From Flavobacterium psychrophilum (GTDB taxonomy: Bacteria; Bacteroidota; Bacteroidia; Flavobacteriales; Flavobacteriaceae): DNA of 64,000 nucleotides. The stretch is taken from contig CAMBZB010000001.1 in the NCBI GenBank assembly GCA_945872245.1, forward strand, positions 1 to 64,000. Reading direction: 5' to 3'. The notes beneath the pieces are model-generated. The model did no database searches. It was not told the origin of the DNA and worked only from the letters and a program-made list of their open reading frames with translations. Positions 8,673 through 17,580 of the stretch are shown here, piece by piece; position 1 is the stretch's first letter, and each line of letters begins with the position of its first letter. The position numbers were made by a program, and so were the translations under genes.

Positions 8673-9119
8673 TTATCCTTTTTGCATCTCAATATGCGGA
8701 ATATCATCCTCCAGATACATTTCGCTAGTTTGAATAAAACCGTGGCTTTCGTAGAATTTCTTTAAGTATAATTGCGCCCCAATAGTGACTCGGCTTTCGC
8801 CAAAATGGGACTCAATTCCGGTAATAGCCTCTTGCATTAATTCATGTCCCCAATTTTTATCTCGATAGTTTGCATCGACAACCACTCTACCTATGGAAGC
8901 ATTGTCAAAAGAAATTCCGGGTTTAAAAAGTCTGGAATATCCCACGATTTTGCCTTCGAATTCTCCAAAAAGATGCAACCCTAGTTTGTCTTTGCCGTCA
9001 ATGTCCAAGTAAACACAGTTCTGCTCCACCACAAATACCTCGCTTCTTAATCTGAGGATATCGTATAATTCGGCTGCCGAAAGGGTTTCAAAGGGTTTTA
9101 TTTGCCAATGTATTGCCAT
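8673..9119 (-). CDS. GNAT N-acetyltransferase, ElaA family
   Basis: A 148-residue single-domain GNAT. The ElaA-type N-terminus is recognisable (LRSEVFVVEQNCVYLDIDG), followed by the acetyl-CoA segment (IGRVVVDANYRDKNWGHELM) and a C-terminal FYESHGF. It should transfer an acetyl group from acetyl-CoA; the acceptor is unknown. Its stop abuts the convergent OmpA gene, and it lies 3 bases downstream of the DUF4837 lipoprotein gene, suggesting co-transcription. Confidence 0.88.
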   Translation of the reverse strand: MAIHWQIKPFETLSAAELYDILRLRSEVFVVEQNCVYLDIDGKDKLGLHLFGEFEGKIVGYSRLFKPGISFDNASIGRVVVDANYRDKNWGHELMQEAITGIESHFGESRVTIGAQLYLKKFYESHGFIQTSEMYLEDDIPHIEMQKG

Positions 9120-9122
9120 ATT

Positions 9123-10097
9123 TTATTTTAAGATAACAATTGATTTTATAATGGACTCCAATTCGTGCACCAAATCACGTTCCTCTTTAGATGGCGAATA
9201 GCAAAACCCCTCCAAGACCAGAATTCTGTCGTGTTCCTCATCTACTATAGCATAATTGATAAAGGGTCCCGACATGAAATCGTTTTTTAATTCCCATGTC
9301 CCCTTGGTTTCGTAGGTTTCTTTACCGCCCAGTTTTATTTTGAAAAGATAGGGAGCATAGCCTTCTTCGGTAATCATTCGGGTATCTGGTTCCGTTCCAC
9401 TAATATATAAATCCCCAATGGAATCGCGCATTTTAATAATGTTGGCAATAGCATTCGGCTCTTTTTTGATGGAGCTTATTTGTACTTGGTAAATCAAAAT
9501 ACTAGTGTTTCCGCTGGTAATTTCCTTTTTCAGCCAAACAAAATTATTCTCTTGAAGCACATACAAATAACCCTTTGGTATTTTTAGGGAAATATGAAAT
9601 TTGTTGGTAATTGTTTTCGTGTTCAGTAATGATTGACTAATGATTCTTTGGTTTTCGGTGATTTCCGTTTCTTTTATAGTTTGAATGATTTTGGGTGCAT
9701 TTATTTCTATGATTTTCAAAATGTCGGTACTTGTTTTCCCCGAAATATGAAATACATTTTGTGGGGACGCGTATTGATTTTTCTTTACTGAAAATTCATT
9801 TTCCTCCTCTTTTTTTATAACGATAATAGTTCTGCCATCCGTCATAAATCCCTCCATCAATTTAGCTGGATATTGGTTTATGGTAAAAAGAGGTTCCTCT
9901 TCCGTCAGTCCAATCACGGGGGATGCGAACTTGTTTCGAATGCTGTCGCCAACCTCGCCATTCCATAACTGATCGTCGATAATAACCGAAATAGTATTGA
10001 TTTTACCCGCTACTTTTTGAGGGGAATTGTCGCTTTTCTTCGTACAGGAAAAAAATAGGAAGGAAAAGAGAAGGAATAAAAAATGGGTTTTATTCAT
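9123..10097 (-). CDS. DUF4837 family lipoprotein
   Basis: 324 residues with a lipoprotein signal peptide: hydrophobic stretch then the lipobox LFFSC, so Cys18 would be lipidated and the protein membrane-anchored. The rest is a soluble periplasmic domain that I assign to DUF4837, a Bacteroidota-restricted family often found beside a LysM transglycosylase, as here. The function is unknown. A role in cell-wall turnover is inferred only from the neighbour at 10149. Confidence 0.75.
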   Translation of the reverse strand: MNKTHFLFLLFSFLFFSCTKKSDNSPQKVAGKINTISVIIDDQLWNGEVGDSIRNKFASPVIGLTEEEPLFTINQYPAKLMEGFMTDGRTIIVIKKEEENEFSVKKNQYASPQNVFHISGKTSTDILKIIEINAPKIIQTIKETEITENQRIISQSLLNTKTITNKFHISLKIPKGYLYVLQENNFVWLKKEITSGNTSILIYQVQISSIKKEPNAIANIIKMRDSIGDLYISGTEPDTRMITEEGYAPYLFKIKLGGKETYETKGTWELKNDFMSGPFINYAIVDEEHDRILVLEGFCYSPSKEERDLVHELESIIKSIVILK

Positions 10098-10148
10098 TAT
10101 AATTCAAATATGAAATAAAACCCAAATTTATAGAAGATTATGGTATTA

Positions 10149-12212
10149 TTATCCGTTTATTTTTAACTTCATTCCGGGTTTGAGATCTTCCCCGTTAATA
10201 TTGTTCCATTTTTTAATATCCGAAATTGTTACTCCAGGATATTTTTTTGAAATGCTGTATAAGGAATCTCCTTTTTTAACATAATAGCTAATCTCATTAT
10301 TTTTTGAAACTGACCCCAATTTTTCTTTTTTGCTAAAGGAGTTGGCAACGGTTTTATCAACAATGGCTATTTCGTTTTTGGCAACAATTAAGGAGCTTCC
10401 CAATGCAACATTAATATCCGGTAAATTATTCCATAGTTTCAGATTTTCAATAGAAGCTCCGAATTTCTTAGCAATAGTACTCAAATTGTCTCCTTTTTTG
10501 ACAATATACTCTAAGTTTCTCAACTTGGGGGTTTGGGTTGACTCTTCCTTGTTGGCAAGGGCATCATTTTTGGCAACCTGCAATGAGGCTCCCAATTGGA
10601 TTGAATTATCGACAAGATGATTCCATTCTTTTATTTCAGCTACCGAAACATTATTCTTTTTGGCGATAGAACTCAAATTGTCTCCTTTTTGAACTAAGTA
10701 ATGGGTAGCGACTCCAGAAGATAAGGTGTCGATTTTCACTGATTTCTTTGCTTTCTCCTCTTTGTTGATTTTCACATCTGAAACGGCAATTTGCTGTTTG
10801 TCGGTTTTAATTTCTAAAGGAGCTTTATCATTTATCGGTTCTTTTTTAACCGTTCTAACTACACTTTGGCTAGTAAAAATCTTCAGGCTTTTTCCGCGGG
10901 CAACCGTATTCCCTCTTATCTTATTCCATTTTTTTATATCGGCAATAGTGACATCATATTTACTGGCAATTTCACTTAAATTATCTCCTCGCCTTACAAT
11001 ATAATATTTTGTTTTAGGCAGGGTTATTCTTTGCTGGGTATAATTTAAGGTGTCCGTTGCCACAATTGCTTTAGTAACCTGAAATGGTCTTTCACGACGG
11101 TCAACTTCACGTTGAACGTACGCATAAATTTTATCTTCATTGGAAGCGAAAACGGCAATTTTGTCCTTTGGTAATCTCAAAAAATGATTTTTATCCCCGT
11201 AGAATGGGACTACATTTAATTTGTAAGATGGATTCATCACCTGCAATTGCGTCACAGGAACATCCAGCAAATCTGAAATTTGAGCGAACGACATTTGCTT
11301 TTTAATCATAATAGTATCCGTGGCGAAATGTTTTATGATTGCTCTGTCAGGGCGTATTCCGTGCTCCTTATGGTATTCATAAATATACATGGTTGCCAAA
11401 AAAGCGGGAACATAACCTTGCGTTTCTTGAGGTAGATTTTTTCTGATGTTCCAGTAATTTTGTTGTCCTCCTGAACGGCGAATCGCTTTGGAAACATTCC
11501 CAGGGCCGGAATTATAAGAAGCTAAAACCAAATCCCAATCACCAAAAATAGTATACATATTGGCCATGTATTGTGCCGCGGCCTCACTCGCTTTTAGCGG
11601 ATCGCTTCGTTCGTCAACATAGGAATCAATCTTTAGGTTGTATTGTTTTCCGGTTTGATACATAAACTGCCAAAGCCCCGTAGCACCCATTCTAGAAACC
11701 GCTTTTGGATTCAATGCTGATTCGACAATTGCCAAATATTTTATCTCCAAAGGCACGTTTTGTTTAGCGAATGCCTCCTCAAACATTGGAAAATAATATT
11801 CTGAAATGGCCATCAATCGTTCAAAAGATTTCTTTCTATTTTTCAGAAATGACTTGATGATATTTTCAAGTCCTGGATTGTATTCAATGTTGAAAGGGGA
11901 TTTGGCATCCATCGCCTTAAGCCTTTCTTTCAGCAAATCGGTAGAGAGTTCATAATCTACTTTTTCGTCGATATTGATTTTTTTTATATCATCGGAAATG
12001 GTATTGTATAAATCTAAATTGGCTAATTCCTTCATCCACAGGCTGTCTACGCAGGAAGCCATTTCGTCTTTTACGAAGGATTTCTTGATGGAATCTAAAT
12101 AGGAAGTTTTTGTTTCTGTATATTCATTTCTTTTGTTTTCAACAGACTTTTGTGAAAACGAATGAATCGACAACACCAGAAAAAACGATAGGGCAGTTTT
12201 TTTTATATTCAT
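10149..12212 (-). CDS. Membrane-bound lytic murein transglycosylase with four LysM domains (MltD-like)
   Basis: 687 residues with a signal peptide (about 1-21). The SLT domain lies near 145-300, with catalytic E164 in VESALNPKAVSRMGATGLWQF. Four LysM peptidoglycan-binding repeats follow, each starting YxVxxGDxL: roughly at residues 400, 505, 570 and 640. It should cleave the glycan strand of peptidoglycan to 1,6-anhydro ends. The linkers are Lys/Ser-rich. It lies directly upstream of the DUF4837 lipoprotein and is probably co-transcribed with it. Confidence 0.93.
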   Translation of the reverse strand: MNIKKTALSFFLVLSIHSFSQKSVENKRNEYTETKTSYLDSIKKSFVKDEMASCVDSLWMKELANLDLYNTISDDIKKINIDEKVDYELSTDLLKERLKAMDAKSPFNIEYNPGLENIIKSFLKNRKKSFERLMAISEYYFPMFEEAFAKQNVPLEIKYLAIVESALNPKAVSRMGATGLWQFMYQTGKQYNLKIDSYVDERSDPLKASEAAAQYMANMYTIFGDWDLVLASYNSGPGNVSKAIRRSGGQQNYWNIRKNLPQETQGYVPAFLATMYIYEYHKEHGIRPDRAIIKHFATDTIMIKKQMSFAQISDLLDVPVTQLQVMNPSYKLNVVPFYGDKNHFLRLPKDKIAVFASNEDKIYAYVQREVDRRERPFQVTKAIVATDTLNYTQQRITLPKTKYYIVRRGDNLSEIASKYDVTIADIKKWNKIRGNTVARGKSLKIFTSQSVVRTVKKEPINDKAPLEIKTDKQQIAVSDVKINKEEKAKKSVKIDTLSSGVATHYLVQKGDNLSSIAKKNNVSVAEIKEWNHLVDNSIQLGASLQVAKNDALANKEESTQTPKLRNLEYIVKKGDNLSTIAKKFGASIENLKLWNNLPDINVALGSSLIVAKNEIAIVDKTVANSFSKKEKLGSVSKNNEISYYVKKGDSLYSISKKYPGVTISDIKKWNNINGEDLKPGMKLKING

Positions 12213-12322
12213 AATTCTTTAATCAACATACTATATTCCAAACGATTATAAAAAAATCGCTTTTTGCAAACTTAATACGTTTTAACTAAAAATTTCAGTA
12301 AATATTGTTAAAAAAGCAGTTT

Positions 12323-13510
12323 CTAGTCCAAAATAGCTGCAATTCCAGGCAAAATCCTACCTTCAAGCATTTCGAGCATCGCGCCTCCGCCTGTTGAAAC
12401 ATAACTCACTTTGTCTTCAAAACCAAATTGTTTTACCGCTGCAACAGAATCACCTCCGCCTACTAGCGAGAACGCTCCGTTTGCAGTTGCTTCGGCAATA
12501 AAGTTCCCTAATTGAATGGTGCCATTGGCAAAAGTTGGCATCTCGAAAACCCCTAAAGGGCCGTTCCAAAGTATGGTTTTTGATTCTAAAATCACTTTTT
12601 TGAAGTTCTCCAATGATTTTGGCCCCGCATCCATTCCTTCCCATCCATCAGGAATTGCTCTTACATCAACAATTTGGGTGTTGGCTGTATTCGAAAAATC
12701 ATCCGCGACAACAACATCAACCGGAATGTGAATTTGAACACCTTTTTCTTTGGCTAATCTCAAGATTTCTAATGCCAATTCTTGTTTGTCATCTTCACAA
12801 ATGGAATTCCCCACTTTTCCGCCCAAGGCTTTTACGAAGGTAAAAGTCATTCCGCCTCCAATGATCATGTGATCTACTTTGTCCAAAATATTTTCGATAA
12901 CCGTAATTTTCGAAGACACTTTCGATCCTCCAAGAACTGCTGTCACGGGTTTTTTGGAATCTTTCAACACTTTGTTCAAGCTTTCGATTTCTTTGGCCAA
13001 TAACAATCCGAAACATTTATGATTAGGAAAAAATCGGGCAATTATGGTTGTCGAGGCGTGTGCTCGGTGCGCCGTTCCAAAAGCATCGTTCACATAAATA
13101 TCGCCAAGTGAAGCTAATTCTTTGGCAAAAGCAACATCTCCCGCTTCTTCTTCATTGTGAAAACGCAGGTTTTCTAATAGTAAAACTTCTCCTGGTTGTA
13201 AAGCTTCAGCGGCTGTTTTAGCGTTAGTTCCAATACAGTTTTCAGCGAATTTCACTGGAACACCAAGAATTCTTGAGGCTGTTTTTAAAATAGGTTGCAA
13301 TGAATACTTTTCTTCAACTCCTTTTGGTCTGCCCAAATGCGACATCAAGATTACGCTTCCGCCATCGGCAAGAATTTTGTCAATGGTAGGTTTAGCCGCT
13401 TCAATACGAGTGGCGTCAGTTACCTTAAAATTTTCGTCTAAAGGGACATTAAAATCAACGCGGATGATGGCTTTTTTAGCGGCAAAATTGAAATCGTTTA
13501 CAGTTTTCAT
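12323..13510 (-). CDS. pgk: Phosphoglycerate kinase
   Basis: 395 residues, the normal length. Substrate-binding elements are clear: RVDFNVPLD (18-26), SHLGRPKG (58-65), and the C-terminal nucleotide loop GGGDSVAA followed by [13 protein letters not shown]. It converts 1,3-bisphosphoglycerate and ADP to 3-phosphoglycerate and ATP in glycolysis, in the cytoplasm. It is a single gene with its own promoter; no other glycolytic genes are adjacent. Confidence 0.97.
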   Translation of the reverse strand: MKTVNDFNFAAKKAIIRVDFNVPLDENFKVTDATRIEAAKPTIDKILADGGSVILMSHLGRPKGVEEKYSLQPILKTASRILGVPVKFAENCIGTNAKTAAEALQPGEVLLLENLRFHNEEEAGDVAFAKELASLGDIYVNDAFGTAHRAHASTTIIARFFPNHKCFGLLLAKEIESLNKVLKDSKKPVTAVLGGSKVSSKITVIENILDKVDHMIIGGGMTFTFVKALGGKVGNSICEDDKQELALEILRLAKEKGVQIHIPVDVVVADDFSNTANTQIVDVRAIPDGWEGMDAGPKSLENFKKVILESKTILWNGPLGVFEMPTFANGTIQLGNFIAEATANGAFSLVGGGDSVAAVKQFGFEDKVSYVSTGGGAMLEMLEGRILPGIAAILD

Positions 13511-13544
13511 TATATTCTGTTTTTTAGTTTTTTTGAAAGAATGA

Positions 13545-13552
13545 CAAATATA
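13545..13552 (-). promoter_or_regulatory. Probable -7 box of pgk
   Basis: CAAATATA on the plus strand reads TATATTTG on the minus strand, a perfect TAnnTTTG box 34 bases upstream of the pgk ATG. The nearest -33-like TTTG (plus CAAA at 13577) is 24 bases away, slightly long. Confidence 0.5.
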
Positions 13553-13684
13553 GCACTTTTAGGTTATCCATAAATTCAAAATAATCAAAAAAGGCTGGTT
13601 TATCAATACGAAAACGTTGTAAATTATAAAATCCAAACTGAATTTTTGTTTTTTGTGAATGTTCATTTCCTCTTTTGTAGCGAT

Positions 13685-13891
13685 AGCGCGGAATTATATT
13701 CCGTGCCCGAAAATTTGAGCAATTTGTAGAATTAAAAAGCTCCTAGCCTTTAAAAGGCCAGGAGCTTTTTTCAAGAACGGATTCCTGCTTGAGTAATTAA
13801 TCGTGTTAGATTTACTTCGTCAGTTCGACGAAGGCCTCGAGTTTGTTTTAGTTGCCCATTAGAATGGGCACGGAATATAATTCCGCGCCAT
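13685..13891. repeat. About 200-bp palindromic element with ends GCGCGGAATTATATTCCGTG
   Basis: GCGCGGAATTATATTCCGTGCCC begins near 13686, and its inverted copy GGGCACGGAATATAATTCCGCGC ends near 13889. The arms match perfectly over about 23 bases. Between them lie a strong hairpin terminator and about 90 bases without coding sense. This looks like a small non-coding mobile or REPIN/MITE-like element. The other noncoding bases of the 13511-13933 gap hold only the pgk promoter. Confidence 0.8.
13734..13771. terminator. Bidirectional intrinsic terminator
   Basis: AAAAAGCTCCT (13734-13744) pairs with AGGAGCTTTTT (13760-13770), extended inward by AGCCTTT/AAAGGCC. The A-run and T-run on either side allow termination in both directions. 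It lies downstream of the membrane-protein gene at 13934 and inside the palindromic element. Confidence 0.8.
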
Positions 13892-13933
13892 CCATAAAAA
13901 GAATGAGGAAGGGACTGTTTTTAAAATGGAAAT

Positions 13934-15373
13934 TTAAAAAAACCAGCTCGCCACAAAAATAGCCGTAATTACACAGATCAGATCGACCAGAAGCATAGTG
14001 CTGAGGGTGTAGCGCGTATTTTTGATTTTTACCGATCCAAAATAAACGGCAATCACATAAAAGGTGGTTTCGGCACTGCATTGAAAAATAGAACTTAGCC
14101 TCCCGGTGAAAGAATCGACCCCAAAAGTACGCATGGAATCTATCATAAATCCTCTGGAACCGCCAGAGCTAAAAGGGCGTAGCATGGCTACGGGCAAGGC
14201 ATCGGTTATTTCTTTGCTCACGCCCATATGAGAGAAAACAAAGGAAAGCCAGTTGCTGACAATTTCAAACAAACCACTGTTTCTAAAAAGGGAAATGGCC
14301 ACTAACATGGCGAGAACATACGGAAAAATGGTAATGCCTGTTTTCAAACCATTGTTGGCCCCTATGACAAAAGTGTCAAAAACGGTCGTTTCTTGGCTAG
14401 AGAATTTTTTCTCATTCACCAACGAAAATACCAAGGTAAACCCAATAATTGCCACTAACATCAAGCCCGAAAGGTTGGCCGTAAAGAAGTTTTTACCGAC
14501 CAAATCCAACTGATTGACGTACATCAACAATCCCACAATCGCGGCTATAATAGTCATCAAAGCGACCACCAATGTGGCGCTTTTGAAATTTACTTTTTGC
14601 CGGATGCCCACAATCAAAAAAGCGGCAATCGTACCAATAAACGAAGTGATGATACAAGGCAACATCACATCGGCCGGATTAGCGGCATTTTCGGCAGCAC
14701 GATACCCAATGATGGAAGTAGGTATTAAGGTGAGTCCGGCAGCGTGCAAACACATAAACATGATTTGGGCATCGCTCGCCTTGTCTTTTTCAGGATTCAG
14801 GGTTTGCAAACTTTCCATCGCTTTCAATCCAAATGGGGTTGCAGCCGAATCCAATCCGAGGAAATTAGCGGCAAAATTCAAGGTCATATAAGAAATCGAT
14901 TCGTGATTTTTTGGAACGCTAGGAAAGACTTTTACAAAAACGGGACTTAATCTTTTGGCGAGTTTTTCGGCTGCACCAGAAACAATAAGCAACTCCATCA
15001 ATCCACAAAAGAAAGCCAAATAAGCAATTAAAGGAATGATTAAATCCAACACCGTGTTTTTACAAGTGGGCAATAAACCGTCCGATTTTTGTATGCCACT
15101 ATAAATCTTGACCGTTTTAGACGAATACACATAAGTGGTATCCGCATTTATCGTATCTCTGTTGATCAGCATGGTTTTGTCTGGCACCATAGCGATGCTG
15201 TCTTTTATAAAAGCAGGCAACTGATCGATGTATTTTTCGGATATTAAAATGGGGTCGTCTTTTTTGCCATTCAAAACAAAATCAATAGTGTAACTGTTCC
15301 CAACAAATAAACTCACAACAATAAAAGCAATCGACGAAATGAAAATTGCCAACCAAAATCTACTCAATACCAT
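13934..15373 (-). CDS. Nucleoside-recognition (Gate) domain membrane protein, SpmA-SpmB fusion type
   Basis: 479 residues with about ten hydrophobic helices. Two Gate-like halves are visible, one around DLIIPLIAYLAFFCGLMELLIVSG and one around FVIGANNGLKTGITIFPYVLAML. This matches proteins annotated as spore maturation protein A/B fusions, although this organism is not expected to sporulate. The transported substrate is unknown. A polar stretch near residues 30-90 interrupts the first helix and the Gate domain and probably faces the periplasm. Confidence 0.82.
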   Translation of the reverse strand: MVLSRFWLAIFISSIAFIVVSLFVGNSYTIDFVLNGKKDDPILISEKYIDQLPAFIKDSIAMVPDKTMLINRDTINADTTYVYSSKTVKIYSGIQKSDGLLPTCKNTVLDLIIPLIAYLAFFCGLMELLIVSGAAEKLAKRLSPVFVKVFPSVPKNHESISYMTLNFAANFLGLDSAATPFGLKAMESLQTLNPEKDKASDAQIMFMCLHAAGLTLIPTSIIGYRAAENAANPADVMLPCIITSFIGTIAAFLIVGIRQKVNFKSATLVVALMTIIAAIVGLLMYVNQLDLVGKNFFTANLSGLMLVAIIGFTLVFSLVNEKKFSSQETTVFDTFVIGANNGLKTGITIFPYVLAMLVAISLFRNSGLFEIVSNWLSFVFSHMGVSKEITDALPVAMLRPFSSGGSRGFMIDSMRTFGVDSFTGRLSSIFQCSAETTFYVIAVYFGSVKIKNTRYTLSTMLLVDLICVITAIFVASWFF

Positions 15374-15427
15374 AATCTATAATTTTTGTAAATGTAATTA
15401 TTTAACCCTAAAAGATTGCAAAGTAAT

Positions 15428-16141
15428 TTAAACATGCATAATTTCTTCAGCAATCAGCAAATCTTCCCGTCGCAAACGCAAGAAAATCTGCGCCACGGCA
15501 ATCGTATCTTTTTCGCAATAAGTCACAATGCGGTCGATGTCTTTTTCTACATAGAAAACGTGACCCACTTGGCTGCCGTCAATGTCTCCTTTTGGAGAAG
15601 GAATCCCTAGGACTTTGCACATTAATTTTAGGGAAGTGAAATGTTTGTAATCGCCAAATTTCCACAATTCCAAAGTATCTAAATGAGGGATTTCCCATGG
15701 TTTTTTCCCAAATAAATTCAACTTATTAGGGATAGCCATCTGGTTGATAATCATTCTTCTGGCAATAAACGGAATGTCGAATTCCTTGGCGTTATGCCCG
15801 CACAAAACGTGTTGGGGTTGGTTGAAATGATTGTTCAAAAGGTTGCTGAAGTCGTGCAGAATTTTCTTTTCTTCACCAAAAAAAGAAGTTACCCTAAAAT
15901 TTCGAATGTCGCCTTTGATGGTAAAGTAACCCACCGAAATACAAACGATTTTCCCAAACTCAGCCCAAATTCCGGCTCGGTCATAAAAATCCTCGGGCGT
16001 GTATTCGTCCTTTCGCTGGTATTGAGTTTTGTGTTCCCAAAGGTCTTTCATTTCGTGGTCTAATTCCTTAAAATCGGCAACTTCCGGAACGGTTTCGATA
16101 TCGAGAAATAGAATGTTGTTGAGGTGTATTTTTTCTATCAT
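15428..16141 (-). CDS. 3'-5' exonuclease, PolB-exonuclease-like
   Basis: 237 residues in the DEDD exonuclease superfamily (DNA_pol_B_exo2 type). Metal-binding acidic residues are seen in LFLDIETVPE (Exo I), CGHNAKEFDIPFIARR (Exo II) and YCEKDTIAVAQIFLRL (Exo III). It should trim DNA or RNA 3' ends in the cytoplasm. No polymerase domain is attached. The next gene upstream is the decayed methyltransferase relic, so no operon can be inferred. Confidence 0.87.
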   Translation of the reverse strand: MIEKIHLNNILFLDIETVPEVADFKELDHEMKDLWEHKTQYQRKDEYTPEDFYDRAGIWAEFGKIVCISVGYFTIKGDIRNFRVTSFFGEEKKILHDFSNLLNNHFNQPQHVLCGHNAKEFDIPFIARRMIINQMAIPNKLNLFGKKPWEIPHLDTLELWKFGDYKHFTSLKLMCKVLGIPSPKGDIDGSQVGHVFYVEKDIDRIVTYCEKDTIAVAQIFLRLRREDLLIAEEIMHV

Positions 16142-16241
16142 AATTGAGACTTTAATACAGACTTCTTAGGTTTGATTTTCAAAGCTAAAATTTCTGAAAA
16201 TCTAAGATAGTCTAAATTGCTGAAAATCTATGAAGACGACC

Positions 16242-16447
16242 CTAAAATAAACTTTGTTGGCTCTTAGGATTTTCGTGTTCCAACAACCCTTTTTTGCGCC
16301 ACAATCCACCGGCATAGCCTGTCAGCGAACCATTAGAATTATTGAAGGAATGACTCCTTCATCGAAAACTGAAATTACCGAAATGCCCTTTTCATCACCG
16401 CAAATTTTGGCAATTCCTAAAGGGGTATTGCTATAGAATGTCTCCAT
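16242..16447 (-). pseudogene. O6-methylguanine-DNA methyltransferase relic with internal deletion
   Basis: On the minus strand an ATG at 16447 opens METFYSNTPLGIAKICGDEK and continues to VFDEGVIPS, the start of an Ogt/MGMT protein. In another frame, shifted by two bases, it resumes as NGSLTGYAGGLWRKKGLLEH and ends SQQSLF-stop at 16242, the usual C-terminus of the same family. The middle, including the PCHRV active site, is missing, so the whole relic is about 206 bases instead of roughly 500. It can have no repair activity. The rest of the 16142-16542 gap is low-complexity DNA and a terminator. Confidence 0.85.
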
Positions 16448-16510
16448 AATTGGGTTGGAAATGGTTCGACAAATTTTTTGCAAAGTTCACAAAGAAATAA
16501 AGAAACCAAA

Positions 16511-16536
16511 AAACCCATTCCTTTTGGAATGGGTTT
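16511..16536 (-). terminator. Intrinsic terminator of the SPOR-domain gene
   Basis: AAACCCATTCC (16511-16521) and GGAATGGGTTT (16526-16536) form a perfect 11-bp stem with a TTTT loop. It begins 7 bases after the stop of the SPOR gene in its direction of transcription. Confidence 0.8.
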
Positions 16537-16542
16537 CGTTAT

Positions 16543-17478
16543 TTATAGTGATTCAACTAGAATCCAAGCATCAGGATTGCCGGTTTTTTGAATTTCCTGT
16601 TTAGCGCTTTCGGCTTCAGGAAAAGTGGTATAACTTCCGTAAAGAACAGGAAATAATCCATATTTATTTTGCGGGATGCGTCTTGCTTTATACCCTTGAT
16701 CCGATAATTGATGAAATATTTTGTCAGCATTTTTCTCTTCTCTAAAAGCGCCAGCTACTACGTGATACGACATTTTTACATCCTTTACGGTAAGCGTAAC
16801 CGCCGGAATGGGGTTTTCGATAAAGAAAGTGGCTTCCTGAATTTTGTTTTGAACTTTCATTTGAACAGATTGCTCTACAAGAATAGTTTCGTTAGCAATT
16901 TGTTGTTGGTATATCGGATAAACAAGAGCTCCGGTTAAACCCAATCCCAAGACAAAAATAGCAGCATATTTTAAATAGGCAGTTATTTTTCTTCGTTCTG
17001 GAATAAGTGGAATTACATTTTCATCCTCGAGAGCTTCGATTTTTAGTTCGAATAATTCTCTTTTTACCTTTGGCGAAACAAAAGGGGCTAAACCAAAAGA
17101 ATTGGTCAAATAATTGGTTTGGTCGTAAGGGGTGAAAATTAAATTTTTATCAGCGTTAAGCGAAAAATCCCCTACGTTTTTTATGGCGAACAAACCATTT
17201 TCCTGAAGCGCTTTTCTCCAATTGAAAACCTCGTATTGAATGGCACTGATGGCATATTCGTAGGACGTTTTTTCGGCTTGCGCAATATGATTGGCCAATA
17301 GTCCATCATTATTTTTTAGATAGGCGTTGAAAGAAATCATTTTCTTTGGCGGGAAAAACGAATTGGAACTTTCAATTAATTGAGCCGATTGAATTTCGGT
17401 CAAAAAAGCTCCGAAACCTGGGACGGTTACACATTGGTAACGGTATAAAAGTTGTGCGATGTATGGTGCGATGTTCAT
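16543..17478 (-). CDS. HU-CCDC81-like and SPOR domain protein
   Basis: 311 residues from the ATG at 17478; an ATG 18 bases further upstream is less likely because family members begin near MNIAPYIAQLL. The N-terminal half (about 1-140) resembles the paired HU-CCDC81 domains of Bacteroidota. A single transmembrane helix (AAIFVLGLGLTGALVYPIY) follows near 180. The C-terminal SPOR domain (about 235-311, YHVVAGAFREEKNADKIF) should bind denuded peptidoglycan at division sites. It is divergent from dprA. Confidence 0.85.
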   Translation of the reverse strand: MNIAPYIAQLLYRYQCVTVPGFGAFLTEIQSAQLIESSNSFFPPKKMISFNAYLKNNDGLLANHIAQAEKTSYEYAISAIQYEVFNWRKALQENGLFAIKNVGDFSLNADKNLIFTPYDQTNYLTNSFGLAPFVSPKVKRELFELKIEALEDENVIPLIPERRKITAYLKYAAIFVLGLGLTGALVYPIYQQQIANETILVEQSVQMKVQNKIQEATFFIENPIPAVTLTVKDVKMSYHVVAGAFREEKNADKIFHQLSDQGYKARRIPQNKYGLFPVLYGSYTTFPEAESAKQEIQKTGNPDAWILVESL

Positions 17479-17580
17479 AGTTACAAAGTTATACATTGAA
17501 AATAGTTATCAAAATTTTATTCACAATTTTTATTAACAATCCGCATAAATTTTTATACATTTCAGTCTCAAACGATTAGT

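Noticed and set aside
9123-12212. DUF4837 and MltD-like genes as a new cell-wall system
   Set aside because: This pairing is an ordinary chromosomal arrangement in the phylum and nothing in the sequence sets it apart.
12516-13016. Several open frames opposite or out of frame with pgk
   Set aside because: All are shadows of the pgk coding sequence, which is full length and intact.
16254-16436. Plus-strand open frame of 60 codons
   Set aside because: It is the opposite strand of the methyltransferase relic and has no sense of its own.
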